This document shows positions 11,044 through 21,445 of a stretch of 64,000 nt of DNA, piece by piece (the first letter of the stretch is position 1; each line of letters opens with the position of its first letter). The notes under the pieces were generated by a model. The model ran no database searches, had not been told where the DNA came from, and saw only the letters and a program-made list of their open reading frames with translations. Both the position numbers and the translations under genes were made by a program. This DNA comes from Prorocentrum cordatum. Its lineage: Eukaryota > Sar > Dinophyceae > Prorocentrales > Prorocentraceae. Location: assembly GCA_963575745.1 (NCBI GenBank), contig CAUYUJ010003547.1, positions 370,001 through 434,000 of the forward strand. Reading direction: 5' to 3'.

Positions 11044-11315
11044 GAGATAACCAGGCAGTTTGCCAGGTCATTAGAGCAGGGGGGCCCATGAAGCTTATGC
11101 ACCTTCCGCGAACTCATCGCATTGATGCTGCCCCCGTGTCTGCGCGGTTCGAGCGGACACAGCGCGAGGCTGCCGACATTGGAACGAAGAGATTCACAGA
11201 CCTTTTGGCCTGGGTGAAGATATTATATCTTGTCAACGTAGTGACTCCCAAGTTCTGGGCCGCCCAGCGGTGCCGAGACGATTTAGATTCGATGTTTCCA
11301 GACGGCCCCCCCTGA
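10950..11315 (+). pseudogene. RNase H domain, C-terminal part
   Basis: 121-residue frame continuing RNase H after the shift: AADLALRKEL, LLGRQ, then RDNQAV and AADIGTK, which carry further catalytic acidic residues of the fold. The E-A-E stretch just upstream (about 10935) is read in this frame. It ends in a TGA at 11313-11315, the presumed end of pol. Confidence 0.65.
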
Positions 11316-11449
11316 AACCGGGGGTATTCTGAAGCCCCGCTTAGGTCCGAGTTCGGCCTTGCGGAGGGGAGCTGTTGCACCCAGTAAAAGGATGAATTAC
11401 TCCGACGGAAGGACCCCACATGAGAATCTCTTTAGTTGGCATGGGGGTA
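11316..11449 (+). other. Post-pol spacer
   Basis: No gene. A short GC-rich stretch, then GGCATGGGGGTATCC near 11440, a purine-poor echo of the G-run and TA junction seen at the 3' LTR (24241-24252). It may be the remnant of an older element end, which would make the block to its right an insertion; the evidence is slight. Confidence 0.3.
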
Positions 11450-12030
11450 TCCTCCTGCCCCTTCCCTTCTCCCACCTACTCTTGCCTCCTCGTTATCCTC
11501 CTGTCTGCTCCTCCTCCTGCCTCAACCCCTGCCTCTTCCTCCTCTTCTTGCCTCCTCCACCTCCTCCCCCTCCCCCTCGTTATGCTTCCTCCCCCCCATT
11601 CCCCCTGCCCCTCCTGCCTCCTGCCTCCTCCTCCTGCTCTCCCTCTCCCTCTCCTCCTCCTCCTCCTCCTCATCCCCTGTCCTCCTCCTCTCCCTCTCCC
11701 TCATCCGCTCCTCCTCCTCCTCCTCCTCCTCCTCCTCCTCGTTTCCATATTCCTCCCCCCTCCTCCCCCCCTCCTCCTCCTCCTCCTCCTCCTCCTGCCT
11801 CCTCCTTAGGCCTCCTGCCCCCTCCTGGGGCCTCCTGGGGCCTCTTGGGGCCTCCTGGAGCCTTCTGGGCCTTCCGGGACCTACTGGGGCCTCCTCGGGC
11901 ATTCCTCCTCCTCCTTTTCCTCCTCGTCCTTCCTCCCCTCAGCCTCTTCCTCTTCCTGCTTTCCTGTCTCGTCCTGCATCATCCCTCCTCCTTTTCCTGG
12001 CAATCCTCCTCCTCCTCGTCCTCGTGCGGA
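11450..12030. repeat. Pyrimidine (CCT/CTCC) tract
   Basis: About 580 bases of almost pure C/T on the plus strand in impure CCT and CTCC units, with a GGGGCCTCCT sub-array near 11818-11900. Open frames of up to 268 residues cross it only because stops need purines; they are Pro/Ser/Leu-rich and not genes. Such a homopurine-homopyrimidine tract can adopt triplex (H-DNA) structure. Confidence 0.85.
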
Positions 12031-12124
12031 GCACGGCCCAGAGGAAGCGCGCGACGTGCGTCCCAGCCGATACGCGCCGGAGGACGACCCAGAGGAATCG
12101 CGCGCCAGAGGATGACCCGGAGGA

Positions 12125-13480
12125 GCCACGTGAGCTGCGGGGCCCATAGGAAGGCTCCCGCCTGACGCGTCCTCACAATTCATCCACAGACGAGGGTCCC
12201 GCTTGATATTTCTTCCAAATTCAGACCTGAGGAGCCCAAAAGTGACGACAGTTACAGGAATCCGATGACCCGCTCGGATTAGTAACATGATCTGCGGGCC
12301 CCATAGGGAGGGGGCTCCCGCCTGAGACTTGCTCGCAATTCATTGACAAACGAGGCTCCCGCCTGATATTTCCTCCAAATTTAGACTTGAGGAGCCCAAA
12401 AGTGACGACAGTTCCAGGAATCCGATGACCCGCTTGGATTAATAACGTGATATGCGGGCCCCATAGGGAGGGGGCTCCCGCCTGAGACGCCCTCACAATT
12501 CACTCACAGACGAGGTTCCCGCTTGATATTTCCTCCAAATTCAAACCTGAGGAGCCCAAAAGTGACGACAGTTACAGGAATCCGATGACCCGTTCGGATT
12601 AGTAACATGATCTGCGGGCCCCATAGGGAAGGGGCTCCCGCTTGAGATTTCCTCACAATTCACTCACAGACGAGGCTCCCGATACTTCCTCGAAATTTAA
12701 AACTTGAGGAGCCCAACAGTGACGACAATTACAGGAATCCGATGACCCGCTCGGATTGGTAACATGATCTGCGGGCCCCATAGTGAGGGGGCTCCCGCCT
12801 GAGACTTCCTCACAATTCACTCACAGACGAGGCTCCCGCTTGATATTTCCTCGAAATTCAGACCTGAGGAGCCCAAAAGTGACGACAGTTACAGGAATCC
12901 GATGACCCGCTCGGATTGGTAACATGATCTGCGGGCCCCACAGGGAGGGGGCTCCCGCCTGACGCGTCCTCGCAATTCACTCACAGACGAGGGTCCCGCT
13001 TGATACTTCTTCCAAATTCAGACCTGAGGAGCCCAAAAGTGACGACAGTTACAGGAATCCGATGACCCGCTCGGATTAGTAACATGATCTGCAGGCCCCA
13101 TATGGGAGGTGGCTCCCGCCTGAGACTTCCTCACAATTCACTGACAAACGAGGCTCCCGCCTGATACTTCCTCCAAATTCAGACTTGAGGAGCCCAAAAG
13201 TGACGACAATTACAGGAATCCGATGACCCGCTCGGATTAGTAACATGATATGCGGGCCCCATAAGGAGGGGGCTCCCGCCTGAGACTTGCTCGCAATTCA
13301 TTGACAAACGAGGCTCCCGCTTGATATTTCCTCCAAATTCAGACCTGAGGAACCCAAAAGCGACGACAGTTACAGGAATCCGATGACCCGCTCGGATTAG
13401 TAACATGATCTGCGGGCTTCATAGGGAGGGAGCTCCCGCCTGAGACTTCCTCACAATTCACTCACAGACGAGGCTCCCTC
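12125..13480 (+). repeat. 160-bp tandem satellite, about 8 copies
   Basis: Units recur every 157-161 bases. The landmark AATCCGA starts at 12259, 12419, 12579, 12736, 12896, 13056, 13217 and 13377. Each unit holds a perfect or near-perfect stem, AATCCGA-n8-TCGGATT, and most also a GGGAG-loop-CTCCC stem in the junction GGGCCCCATAGGGAGG region. Copies differ by a few substitutions. The array lies inside the LTR element between pol and the second coding block and contains no gene. Confidence 0.9.
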
Positions 13481-13482
13481 TT

Positions 13483-13703
13483 GGTGGGTGATGGTGATGG
13501 GATGATGACGACGGTGTTTGATGATGATATATGATTGATGTTGATGATGATGATGATGATGATGGTGATGATGGTGGTGGATATGATGATGACGACGTGA
13601 TGATGATGGTGGTGATGATGAGTGCTGATGGTGAGTGATCGTGCGATTCTGATGGTAAATGGTGGTGATGATGATGGGGACGAAGTGGTGGGTCAGCGAG
13701 TAG

Positions 13704-13752
<49 letters not shown>

Positions 13753-13860
13753 CGTTTGATGCCGATGATGGTGAGTGATCGTGCGATGGTGATGGTGATG
13801 CTGATGGTGATGATGATGGTGAGTGGGGAGTGATGGTGATGGTGATGATGATGCGGAGGA
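13483..13860. repeat. GAT/GATG trinucleotide microsatellite
   Basis: Impure GAT with GGT and GTGAT interruptions, purest at about 13703-13752. Poly-His, Ile and Asp frames on both strands are by-products. A purine-rich strip (13855-13945) leads into the next block. Confidence 0.9.
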
Positions 13861-13947
13861 GGAAGCAAAGAGGAGCAGAGGAGAGGGAGGAGGACGAAAG
13901 ATCCTGCGCGGAGGGTGTGCAGAGAAAACAAGAACCCCACTTAGGAT

Positions 13948-14352
13948 GTGGGGAATAAGAAGAGGAAACGTTTCAACAAGGGTAAGCCCGTTGTGCACTC
14001 TCCAAAGCCAGTAAATATTCCAGCGGCACCGAACGGCGCCAAGCGCCCGGCTGCCGCCGACGCTGCCCCCGGCCAAGCCGCGGTGGCGAACGCGCCCGTC
14101 CAAGCCGTGGTAGCGAGTGCAACTACTCTTGCTACGAAGAAAAAAGGTTCCAGGAGAAGCTCCGATAAACCCAGGTCAAAGGAGGATATTGAAATGCGAG
14201 CGATGTTTGACTTAATTGATAGCGAAAGTGGGTCTGATACATCGGCTTTGCCAATAATGAAATGTGATGATCAGTCACACCCGACCCAGCTAACACCGAG
14301 CAAGAAGAAGACACGCTTGGTTACAACGTTTTCTTCACATTCCTGTTACTGA
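13948..14352 (+). pseudogene. Basic Ala-rich open frame, unknown
   Basis: 134-residue frame with no ATG near its start. It opens with a Lys/Arg cluster (NKKRKRFNKGK), has an Ala/Pro-rich middle, a KKKGSRRSSDKPRSKED stretch and an acidic patch. Nuclear-localisation-like but without a domain. First frame of the second coding-like block and on the same strand as pol. Confidence 0.35.
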
Positions 14353-14446
14353 TGCTAACTTTCATAATAAGAAGGACTACTGGACACAACGATGACGGAG
14401 TCTTAGACGTTGGCACTTCGTTCCTAGACATGTCACGTTTACGCCC

Positions 14447-14818
14447 GTGAATATAGATTGCCCAATCGGCACAGACAGACTACCTGATCAGCGTCGTACT
14501 TATGCAATCAACGTCCGCCATGGTTTAACTATCGACCGTGCGGATAACTGGCGTGATGAAGATGTAAAATATCATCACCCCTTTCAGCCGAATTCGAAGG
14601 GTGATTCCAGCGATGGCGACTATCATCCAAGTGGATGGACCGGCTGGTCAGAATTCTGGATCCGGGACGATTGCGCCCTGGCCACCCGGTGGACCAGTGG
14701 ACCGGGGATCGACTCTTATTGGAATATTGTTGTGGCCCTGAGAGCAGGATTGGTAACCCCAGGAATTTCGTTGATAATTCTTGTAAAGTCATACGGTATA
14801 CGGAGAAGGAGGATATGA
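14447..14818 (+). pseudogene. Leader of methyltransferase-like region
   Basis: 123-residue frame, Asp/Arg-rich at first. Its protein-like portion (to about 14660) appears to run into the next frame after a one-base shift. Function unknown. Confidence 0.3.
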
Positions 14819-15366
14819 TAACCGATAAAGGGAAACTATTGGCTCTGAGTGGCATCAAGAAGTTCAAAGGACAACACGTAGCTCAATGGGGCTCAATGCC
14901 CTGTACGGGTGGTTCCCCCTGACAATACGCGAATGAAGCCCATTATTTCCGCACTGGAAATTACAGAGCGATGCGCAGGCTTCGAGGTATGAGGACCGAC
15001 TTCAGATATCTGTTGTGGAATTTCCGTGAGATTGCCCGTGCTGTGCACAGAGCGGGGGTTGCAGTTTGTTTTGAGTGGCCTACCCAGTGTAATTATTGGA
15101 GGGGCCCCCAGGTGAAAGAGTTCATGAGAGAGCTGGGTGTCGTCAAAACGGCGTTGCATGGGCGTGCGTATGGTTTGAGGGGCAGAAAGGATAATTTCAT
15201 GAAAAAAGCAATGGACGATTGCATCCGCATCTCATGACGTGATCGATGGGGATCGCGTGACGGCACGCGTAAGCATGTTGAGGCCAGAGGCAAGGATTGT
15301 AAGCCGGCGGAAGATTACACTGATGCCTTTGCACAGCAAGTTCATCGATGTTGCTCGCACAGCTGA
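14635..15366 (+). pseudogene. Methyltransferase-like domain, two in-frame TGAs
   Basis: One frame throughout, with TGA at 14920 and 15235. An LLLEYCCGPESRIG segment (from 14713) resembles an AdoMet-binding motif I (E-x-C-x-P-x-S-x-x-G). WGSMPCTGGSP (14887-14919) resembles a Pro-Cys motif IV of cytosine methyltransferases, with the TGA falling where a Trp codon (TGG) would fit. FEWPTQCNYW (about 15069-15098), an AYGL turn and a KHVEARGKDC tail follow. Cytosine methyltransferases have been reported inside dinoflagellate retrotransposons. The motifs are suggestive only, the classical PCQ and ENV forms are absent, and a different Rossmann enzyme is possible. Confidence 0.4.
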
Positions 15367-15414
15367 GCGCATGTTGTCATCTCGTCATCATTATGTCTCC
15401 TCTTCTAATTCCAT

Positions 15415-16437
15415 ATGTGCCGCTGCCGTTTTGTCTCCAGAGCTTGCGCGGGCCACCCAACGGCCGGCCTCCCCTCGGACCGCGCCGCCGCCACGCTGCG
15501 GCTGCGCGGGCCCCGCCTGTCGCGGCCCCCGCGCGCCCGATTGGTCACTGGCCGAACCCATGTGTCAACCGCTGGATACTCCAGTGGCCTCGTGATTCTT
15601 GACGGTGCATGCCTTTACTGCAAATTGCGGCACCCCGCCGGTGACTCTTACCATTTTCTGTCAGAGCATAGTGATTATAAGATAGACAGAGACGGACATA
15701 TGGTGAGCGGTGAGGCGGCCGAGATGTTCACAGAACACATGTTAAAGGCTGCGAAACTTGCTGCCCTGTTCTTTTGTCAACCCTCCGGCGGCCCAGCCGT
15801 TTCGGGGGGTAATCCATCGGCGCAGAGACGAGAAGACGGGCACACGACAGAGGAGGCCACCTTCAAAGAGTTTGTCAGGTACTGGCAAGAGTGGAGCCCC
15901 ACTGAGAACAACGTGCCCAAGTCCGCGTTCAACACTCGTCCGTTTCGGACACCTTTGAACCCCGCGAGGTTCCCTGCCGTCCAAGACGGATCAGGGGGCG
16001 GGGCCATTCATTCCAAGTTTTCGGACAAGTTCATTGACTTTCTCAAGCGAGGAGACGCGCGCGAGGAATTTTCTCCCCGGCGAGATCATCGATATTTCTT
16101 GCCGCGATGTTTCCCCTTTTGCCCGGGCATGCCCCCGAAAGGGGAGCGCCTCCGATTGCCTGCGGAGGGAGTGCAAAACGATCAACGCACGCGTTCTGCA
16201 TTAGGGGAGCTGTTGAAGGTAGTGCCTGCTGCCAAACCCAGCGGCCCAGCCGCCTCGGGTAAGGTTACTGCAGAGCGGGCGGCCCGGCCGTCCCGCGAGC
16301 CCCTACTTGCCCTTGTAACTTGTGCACAGGACGCCGAGACGCCTGGCGGGGCGGCGGAGGAAGCTATCCGCTGTCGGTGTGGGAGCCAAGCTCAGCGGCG
16401 GAAAGAAATTCCCCAAGCGCCTCAGAGCTGGCGGTGA
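15415..16437 (+). pseudogene. Open frame of unknown function following the MTase-like part
   Basis: 340-residue frame from an ATG at 15415, in the same frame as the preceding domain; stops at 15364 and 15406 separate them. An Arg/Ala-rich start is followed by a compact region with CLYCKLRHPAG (about 15607-15640), His/Asp/Tyr-rich sequence and a helical stretch, then a mixed Pro/Arg region. The CxxC with nearby His residues could bind zinc. The frame turns low-complexity after about 16200. No family recognised. Confidence 0.4.
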
Positions 16438-16588
16438 TCCCAACAGCGATGCTGATTGGGAAGCCGATTGGCCTGTGCACCAGTTGCATCAGGACATCCA
16501 GAGATTGCCCTATAGTGATTCATCGAGCACGGACCCACAGCATTTTAATTCCCCCCGACCGTTCACTGTGAAGAGCGGCGAGCTTACT

Positions 16589-17024
16589 AGCTATCGGCCG
16601 CACTTCCCGACGCGCACTCCTGAGGCTCAATTTTGCTGGGGGCGCCTAGCGCGGGCGCGCCCTCTGCAGCGCCCCCAACAGTCACCAAAATACTGCCCCC
16701 ACGAGGGGGCGCGCCGTCGAGCGCCTTTCCGGCCTCCACCGCACTTCTGCCCCAGGGGCGATGATGAGAGTGAGGGGCCGCATGGGCGGCCGCCTGCCGG
16801 CCTCCAGGAGGGGGGGGGGGGGGCGACTGTTCACTCTCGAGCACTCCCTGTGTAGCAGCTATCGGCCGCACTTTCCGACGCACTCCTGAGGCTCAATTTT
16901 GCTGGGAACACCTGGCGCGGGCGCGCCCTCTGCAGCGCCCCCAACAGTCACCAGAGCACTGCCCCCACGAGGGGGCGCGCTGTCGAGCGCCTTCCCGGCC
17001 CCCACCGCACTTCTGCCCCGGGGG
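16589..17024 (+). repeat. Imperfect direct repeat, 2 units 268 bp apart
   Basis: The stretch from AGCTATCGGCCGCAC at about 16589 to CTTCTGCCCC near 16754 recurs from about 16857 to 17022 with roughly 90% identity. Both units contain GCGCGGGCGCGCCCTCTGCAG and a CACGAGGGGGCGCGC stretch. The first unit has an extra tail with a G run at 16810-16823. The duplication breaks the coding frame here and separates two protein-like regions. Confidence 0.75.
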
Positions 17025-17073
17025 CGCCGGGTAGACGACGACGCATTCACTCTCGAGCTCCCCCTGAAGGCTG

Positions 17074-17998
17074 TTGCTGTTACTTGGGAACTGCTACCCA
17101 GGGGAGGAGGACCGTGTCGCAAGGGTGGCGAACGGGGAAAATCCGCCCCGCAGCAGAGAGTTCAAGACCATCCAGATTCATGCCGCAGGAGAAGCTTGGT
17201 TGGGCCATGAGATGCTGCGCACGTCCACGAAGACCCCTGTCCTGGATCCTTCCTATATGGTTCCCAATTGGGCACGGTTCTTTGTTGGCCGATCGGTCAT
17301 GCGAGGGCCCTGAGGCCGCAGTTGCTGCTCGCCTGGACTGGGCGAAGTTGTCGGCCAAAACCCACAGGGCGGGGAACATGCACTGCACGCAGCTCACTTT
17401 GCCCTTCTTTGCAATGGCGGAGAAGCTCGAGGAGGTTCAAGACCCGACCTCAGGATGGAGCAGACAGCCCCGCGGTACGTCTGTGACCGCGCTCCAACCG
17501 ATATTGGAGGGCCATCAGTTGCTTCCATCGAATCCCCGCTACAGCGGGAGTATCAAAATGGGGAACGTGGGCGTGTATTCTTGCCCTTGTATTGATGATC
17601 CCTCTACGCGCACTACTTATTCTGTTGCAGAGGAGACTTTTGGAGATGTCATCTGGGCAACAGCGGAGGTTGTTCACTATGCAAAGCCCGTGTGCATCAG
17701 GGGCAAGCCTTCGCAGTTTTGCACGCTCGACCCATCCCAGATGGTGTTAAGGGAGCTTCGCTTGTGCCATTTGACGCCAGCGGCCCTTCATGCCACTCAG
17801 GCTTACACTTTCTTGCAACATGTCGCCAGACAAGAAAAATGGCCCCTGGAGCAAGACTTCGGGTTTGAGCGTTATCGCGACAAGGAGAGAGTTGCCGCCG
17901 CGGACCAAGTCCGAGAGGCACAGAGCAAGTGGGCCCCAAACTGGGGGCCCATCAGTTGGCAGAAGGATCGTAGTCCACACAGGCAATATCGCCCATAA
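17074..17998 (+). pseudogene. Conserved-looking protein of second block, unknown
   Basis: Protein-like sequence begins in one frame (GEAWLGHEML, LDPSYMVPNWARF, about 17190-17300). It continues in the frame open from 17084 to 17998 (304 residues): AARLDWAKLSAKTHRAGNMH, GTSVTALQPILE, VGVYSCPCIDDP, AEETFGDVIWATAEV, PSQFCTLDPSQM. The residue mix looks like a folded globular protein. Stops in the first part show decay. It could be a structural or accessory protein of the element; no family recognised. Confidence 0.45.
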
Positions 17999-18016
17999 TT
18001 TGACGACGTTTGGCCA

Positions 18017-18844
18017 TTGCTACAAGACAAGGGAGTTGTCATGACTAGGATCAACCCATTGCATAGAGATGAGGCCTCGGACGATTCCAAGGCGCTCGTT
18101 TGGGTTGACAAAGAAAATGAAGAGAAGGTCAAAGCCAAAACATCGATTGATGTCCATGCTCAGGCACCAGCTGCCAAGCCATCCGGCGCCTCGTTTTCGT
18201 TCACAACGCACAATGTTCCGCCTTTGGGGCGGCCTGCGCCGCAGGCAGAGGGGGTGCCCCATCCTCCGCCCGGCCCAGCCGCGGCTGAGGCGGCGCCCCT
18301 TCCTCCGCCGGGCGCAGCCGCGAACGCGGCTGTTCCTCCGCCTCCGCTGAGGGGGGCGCAGATGCAAGCTGGGCCGGCGGACGCCGCGCCGAAGATGGCG
18401 CCGCCGCCGGCCAAGCCGGCGAGCGCTCCTCCGAAGAAGGACCCACCGCAGGCTAAGCCGGCGAGCGTTGCGCCGAAGAAGGCTCCGCCATCATTTGGTC
18501 CGAGGAGTGTTGCTCCAAGGGCGGAGCCGCCGCCGCCCAAGACGGCCGGCGCTGCTACTGGAACCGAACGCCCGCCAGCACGGTCGGCTAGCGTCGCACC
18601 GACAGTGGAGCGGCCATCAGCCAGGCCTGCTAGCACAGCTCCTGCGGCTGCACAGCCACCGGCCAAGCCGGCGGGCGCAGGGGCGACGGAAGTTAAGCTT
18701 CAGGCTTGGCTGGGCGCTACGTCGCCGCTCGCCTCCGCCTGTGCCTCAGAGTGCGAGATGGGTTCGGCGTCAGCCATTCACCGACTACAGACTTCAGCAA
18801 GCCGACGCTGCGCCCAAGGCTGCGCCTCAGCAGTCGCAGTTTAA
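18017..18844 (+). pseudogene. Ala/Pro-rich linker protein
   Basis: 275-residue frame of repeated PPPAKPAS-like units (about 18230-18700), low complexity and probably disordered. Three exact copies of the 11-bp CGGC-n3-GCCG motif lie here (18271, 18408, 18660). A frameshift at about 18710-18790 moves coding to the next frame. Confidence 0.4.
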
Positions 18845-19340
18845 GGCTGTTCCTGGGCCTCCCCCGCCCGCCCAAGGCGGCGCTGGGGCAAGCCCGGCGG
18901 CAAAGACCGAGGGCCCCGCGGCAGTGGCTGAGACCGTTGACGCGGAAGCCAAGAATGCCGAGGATGGGGGCTCCGATCGCCCCGGAGGCACCGAAGGGCC
19001 GGACGCTCCTGCCGCCCCTCCCCCGCCTCAGCCGGACGGAGATCCTTCTGCAGAGGAGTCTCTGGCTCCAGAGGGGGAGGGCGCTGCGCCCAGTATTGTC
19101 CGGACCATCAAAGAAGTTCCGCATTGTCACTTTGTCGGAGAGCGTGCCCGCAAGGCGCTCAAGCGTGAGCATGATTTCTTCAATCAGTGGAGGCGCGCAA
19201 TTTCCTCGGGCCCATCGATCGAGGAGGGGCCTGATAATTTGCAGTTAATGGATGCGCAAATTGAAACCGCAATGAAGGTATACAAGAATGCCCAGAAAAG
19301 GAACGCGCATCAGCCAGGTGCTTATTCGAGTCCGCGGTAG
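18790..19340 (+). pseudogene. Continuation of Ala/Pro-rich protein with basic/helical end
   Basis: Part of a longer frame (open from 18468); the protein-like portion starts near 18780 after the shift. Ala/Pro/Glu-rich, then a better-ordered end (IVRTIKEVPHCHFVGERA, LKREHDFFNQWRRAI, about 19100-19210). A TAG at 19338-19340 ends it, but the same frame runs on from 19341. Confidence 0.4.
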
Positions 19341-19836
19341 AAATTTGCAGCCACCGTTGTGGACAATATTCAGAAGACAAAATCTGATTTCGTTCCCACT
19401 CCTGCGATCGCCGCCGAAAGCGAGAGCTCGCAGCCTCGCGCTGAGAGCGGCGCGGTCATAGGGGGGCACATGGTGCCTGTTCCCCCTGCGCCTCTGTCCG
19501 GCTCAGCCGTGGCAGTCGATGTACCTAAAGCTCCACCCGGCCCAGCCGTGGTTGGGGGGGCGTCGGCGCCGCTGCCCGGCTCAGCCGCGGCATCGGACCT
19601 TTACTGATTTTGATCAGGATATGGACGTCGAGGTTCAAGATGCGGCGCCCGCCCCCCCGTCGGCTGGCCCACAGGTTTCAGCGATGGCGGATAATCCGAC
19701 ACCTGAGTCGCAGCCTGCTGCCAGTGCTCCGCCTGGCCCAGCCAGGGCGGATAACGCACCGTTGCAGAGTGACCCGATGCAGATTGATTCGGATGCTGTT
19801 GATGCAAAACGCATTGCGCCCCACGAGGTCGCATAA
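19341..19836 (+). pseudogene. Low-complexity Ala/Pro/Val linker, frameshifted
   Basis: The frame continuing from 18790 reaches 19607; from about 19590 the coding-like sequence (TDFDQDMDVEVQDAAP, then Pro/Ala-rich) is in another frame to a TAA at 19834-19836. Three copies of the 11-bp motif are spaced exactly 39 bases apart (19499, 19538, 19577), a small tandem array. Confidence 0.4.
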
Positions 19837-19985
19837 TCGTCCGTTACCAAGGAAGTCAACAGCTTTCCTGATGACGAGGCTGTGCCCGCTGCGAAAGCAG
19901 CCCCACCAGTCGCCGCTCCGAGCGGCCAAGACGTTGCGGGCCCTTCCCCAGCTAACAGAGCCCCGGGTGTCCCAGACACGCCGGG

Positions 19986-20476
19986 GTTTCTTGAGGCCAG
20001 CCCAAATCTTTGTCGACCTCAATGCATTTCCATATCAAAGTGACCCTGAACTTGTCTTCCTTGAGGAGGATAATAATCGGCCTGGCCCTGCGGCGACCAA
20101 CTTCTTCTGCCGAGCGACCCTGCCGCCTTCCCCTGATGCGCGGCAGCCTCGCCCGACAGAAGACCCGCCCCGTCAGGGCGGACATGGGGTCACCGTCGGC
20201 CACGCTGACAAATTCAGGGGCAAGGACGTTTACCTTTCGCAGAATGAGCGAAACCGGATTCAGAACACGCCTGTTCAGTTGAAGCGGCGAATCCGAGAGG
20301 CTCATACTACTGGTCCTGTACCTCCCGATGTCGAGGATCTTCGTGATAAAACGTTTTACACGCTCAAACGCATAGCAGAGCTTGTCGAGGATCCCTTATT
20401 TGCATTGTTGGGCGAATTGCCCGTCGACATTCATAGTTTCGAGCAGGTGCGGGATTTCCTTCGTGCAGAATTCTAG
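19986..20476 (+). pseudogene. Open frame, unknown function
   Basis: C-terminal part of a frame open from 19610. From about 20010 it looks protein-like: DLNAFPYQSDPELVFLEED, HADKFRGKDVYLSQNERNRI, DVEDLRDKTFYTLKRIAEL, GELPVDIHSFEQVRDFLRAE. Helical and charged. A TAG at 20474 separates it from the next frame, which is in register. Confidence 0.4.
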
Positions 20477-20530
20477 TCTGATGACACTCCCCGCGGATTT
20501 GATTCTCGGGCTTTCAAGGCCCTGACTCCG

Positions 20531-21445
20531 TTGGCTGTGGGCGTCTCTGACCAAGTAAAGCCGGCGGCCCTAGGCTGCGCGGAGTTTTGGCGACGCCACA
20601 GTTGTCGGGTAGACGAGCTTGCGAAGCGCATCGGAGATGTTGCTGCGTACCTCGCGGGACATTGCTCCGATTGCGCGAGGTCTTCGGGAGTTTGGGTTTA
20701 TTTTGGAGACCTATTCGACAAGATGCATGAGGATGGGTATGAGCACCAAACGGTGGCACTTGCTGCGCACGGCCTAGCCGCGTTGCAGCCAGGGGCCGTG
20801 GAAGTCCTGGGTGTGTTTCCTGATGACCTTGCTTGCATCAGTGACACCAGGGTCCACGAGCAATGGCGCGACTTTAAGAGCTGGCCCATCTATGCAGACG
20901 AGAGGTCTAAATGTCCCGCCCCCGTTTTCTATAGAGCGCGTCAGGGACATTCCACGCTTGTTGCTTCTATTGAGAGAAAGTATGCGCCTTATGGCCCTGG
21001 CCTAGCCAGGTGTCATGCCCTCCATACTACGGACATGGAGGCGTTGATGGGGTCGATGCTCGGGGACATCCAGTTCCCCAAGAGTGCATCAGGCCTTTGT
21101 TTCGAGTCGGACTATGGATTGTTGAGGCTTCTTCCGACCAAGTGGGGCCCGGCCATGAAAAGCCCAGACCATTTTCCCTCCTGGCTAAGCCAGCGTAGGG
21201 ATGGAGAAAGTGCTCCTGCGAAAGAGCACCGCGCCATGGGCCAAGCCCCGAAGGTGGGGCAGCCTCCAACGATTGGGCCATGGCCCACAGTGGACGCAGT
21301 CCGTCTGTGGGACCAACTTCCAACACGCAGAGATTCCTGGCCACTTGTTCTTGTTTTTAATGGCCGAGTGCTTACCGATTTTCGTGCCGGGTCTGCCGCG
21401 ACGGGACCCTTGTGCCCCATGAGGTGCCAAAGTTCACCGACATAG
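20531..21445 (+). pseudogene. Open frame, unknown function, in register with previous
   Basis: 304-residue frame, same register as 19986-20476. Mixed composition with conserved-looking Cys and Trp residues (CAEFWRRHSC, HCSDCARSSGVWVYF), then VLGVFPDDLACISDTRVHEQWRDFKSW and YGLLRLLPTKWGPA. Globular by composition. At about 21385 a one-base shift moves coding to the frame of the next entry, where the motif CRVCRDGT begins. No family recognised. Confidence 0.45.

Noticed and set aside
11359-12165. A 268-residue Pro/Ser/Leu frame over the pyrimidine tract
   Set aside because: A strand of only C and T cannot form stop codons, so openness is not evidence of coding.
12125-13480. Regular repeats (160, 73 and 47 bp arrays) considered as CRISPR
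   Set aside because: Repeats are contiguous without unique spacers, no cas genes are present, and the context is eukaryotic.
600-20476. Stop-codon recoding (UGA read as an amino acid) to explain in-frame stops in the LTR element
   Set aside because: TAA, TAG and TGA all occur as interruptions (9418, 10156, 10252, 19338, 20474 besides several TGAs), alongside frameshifts, so ordinary decay is enough.
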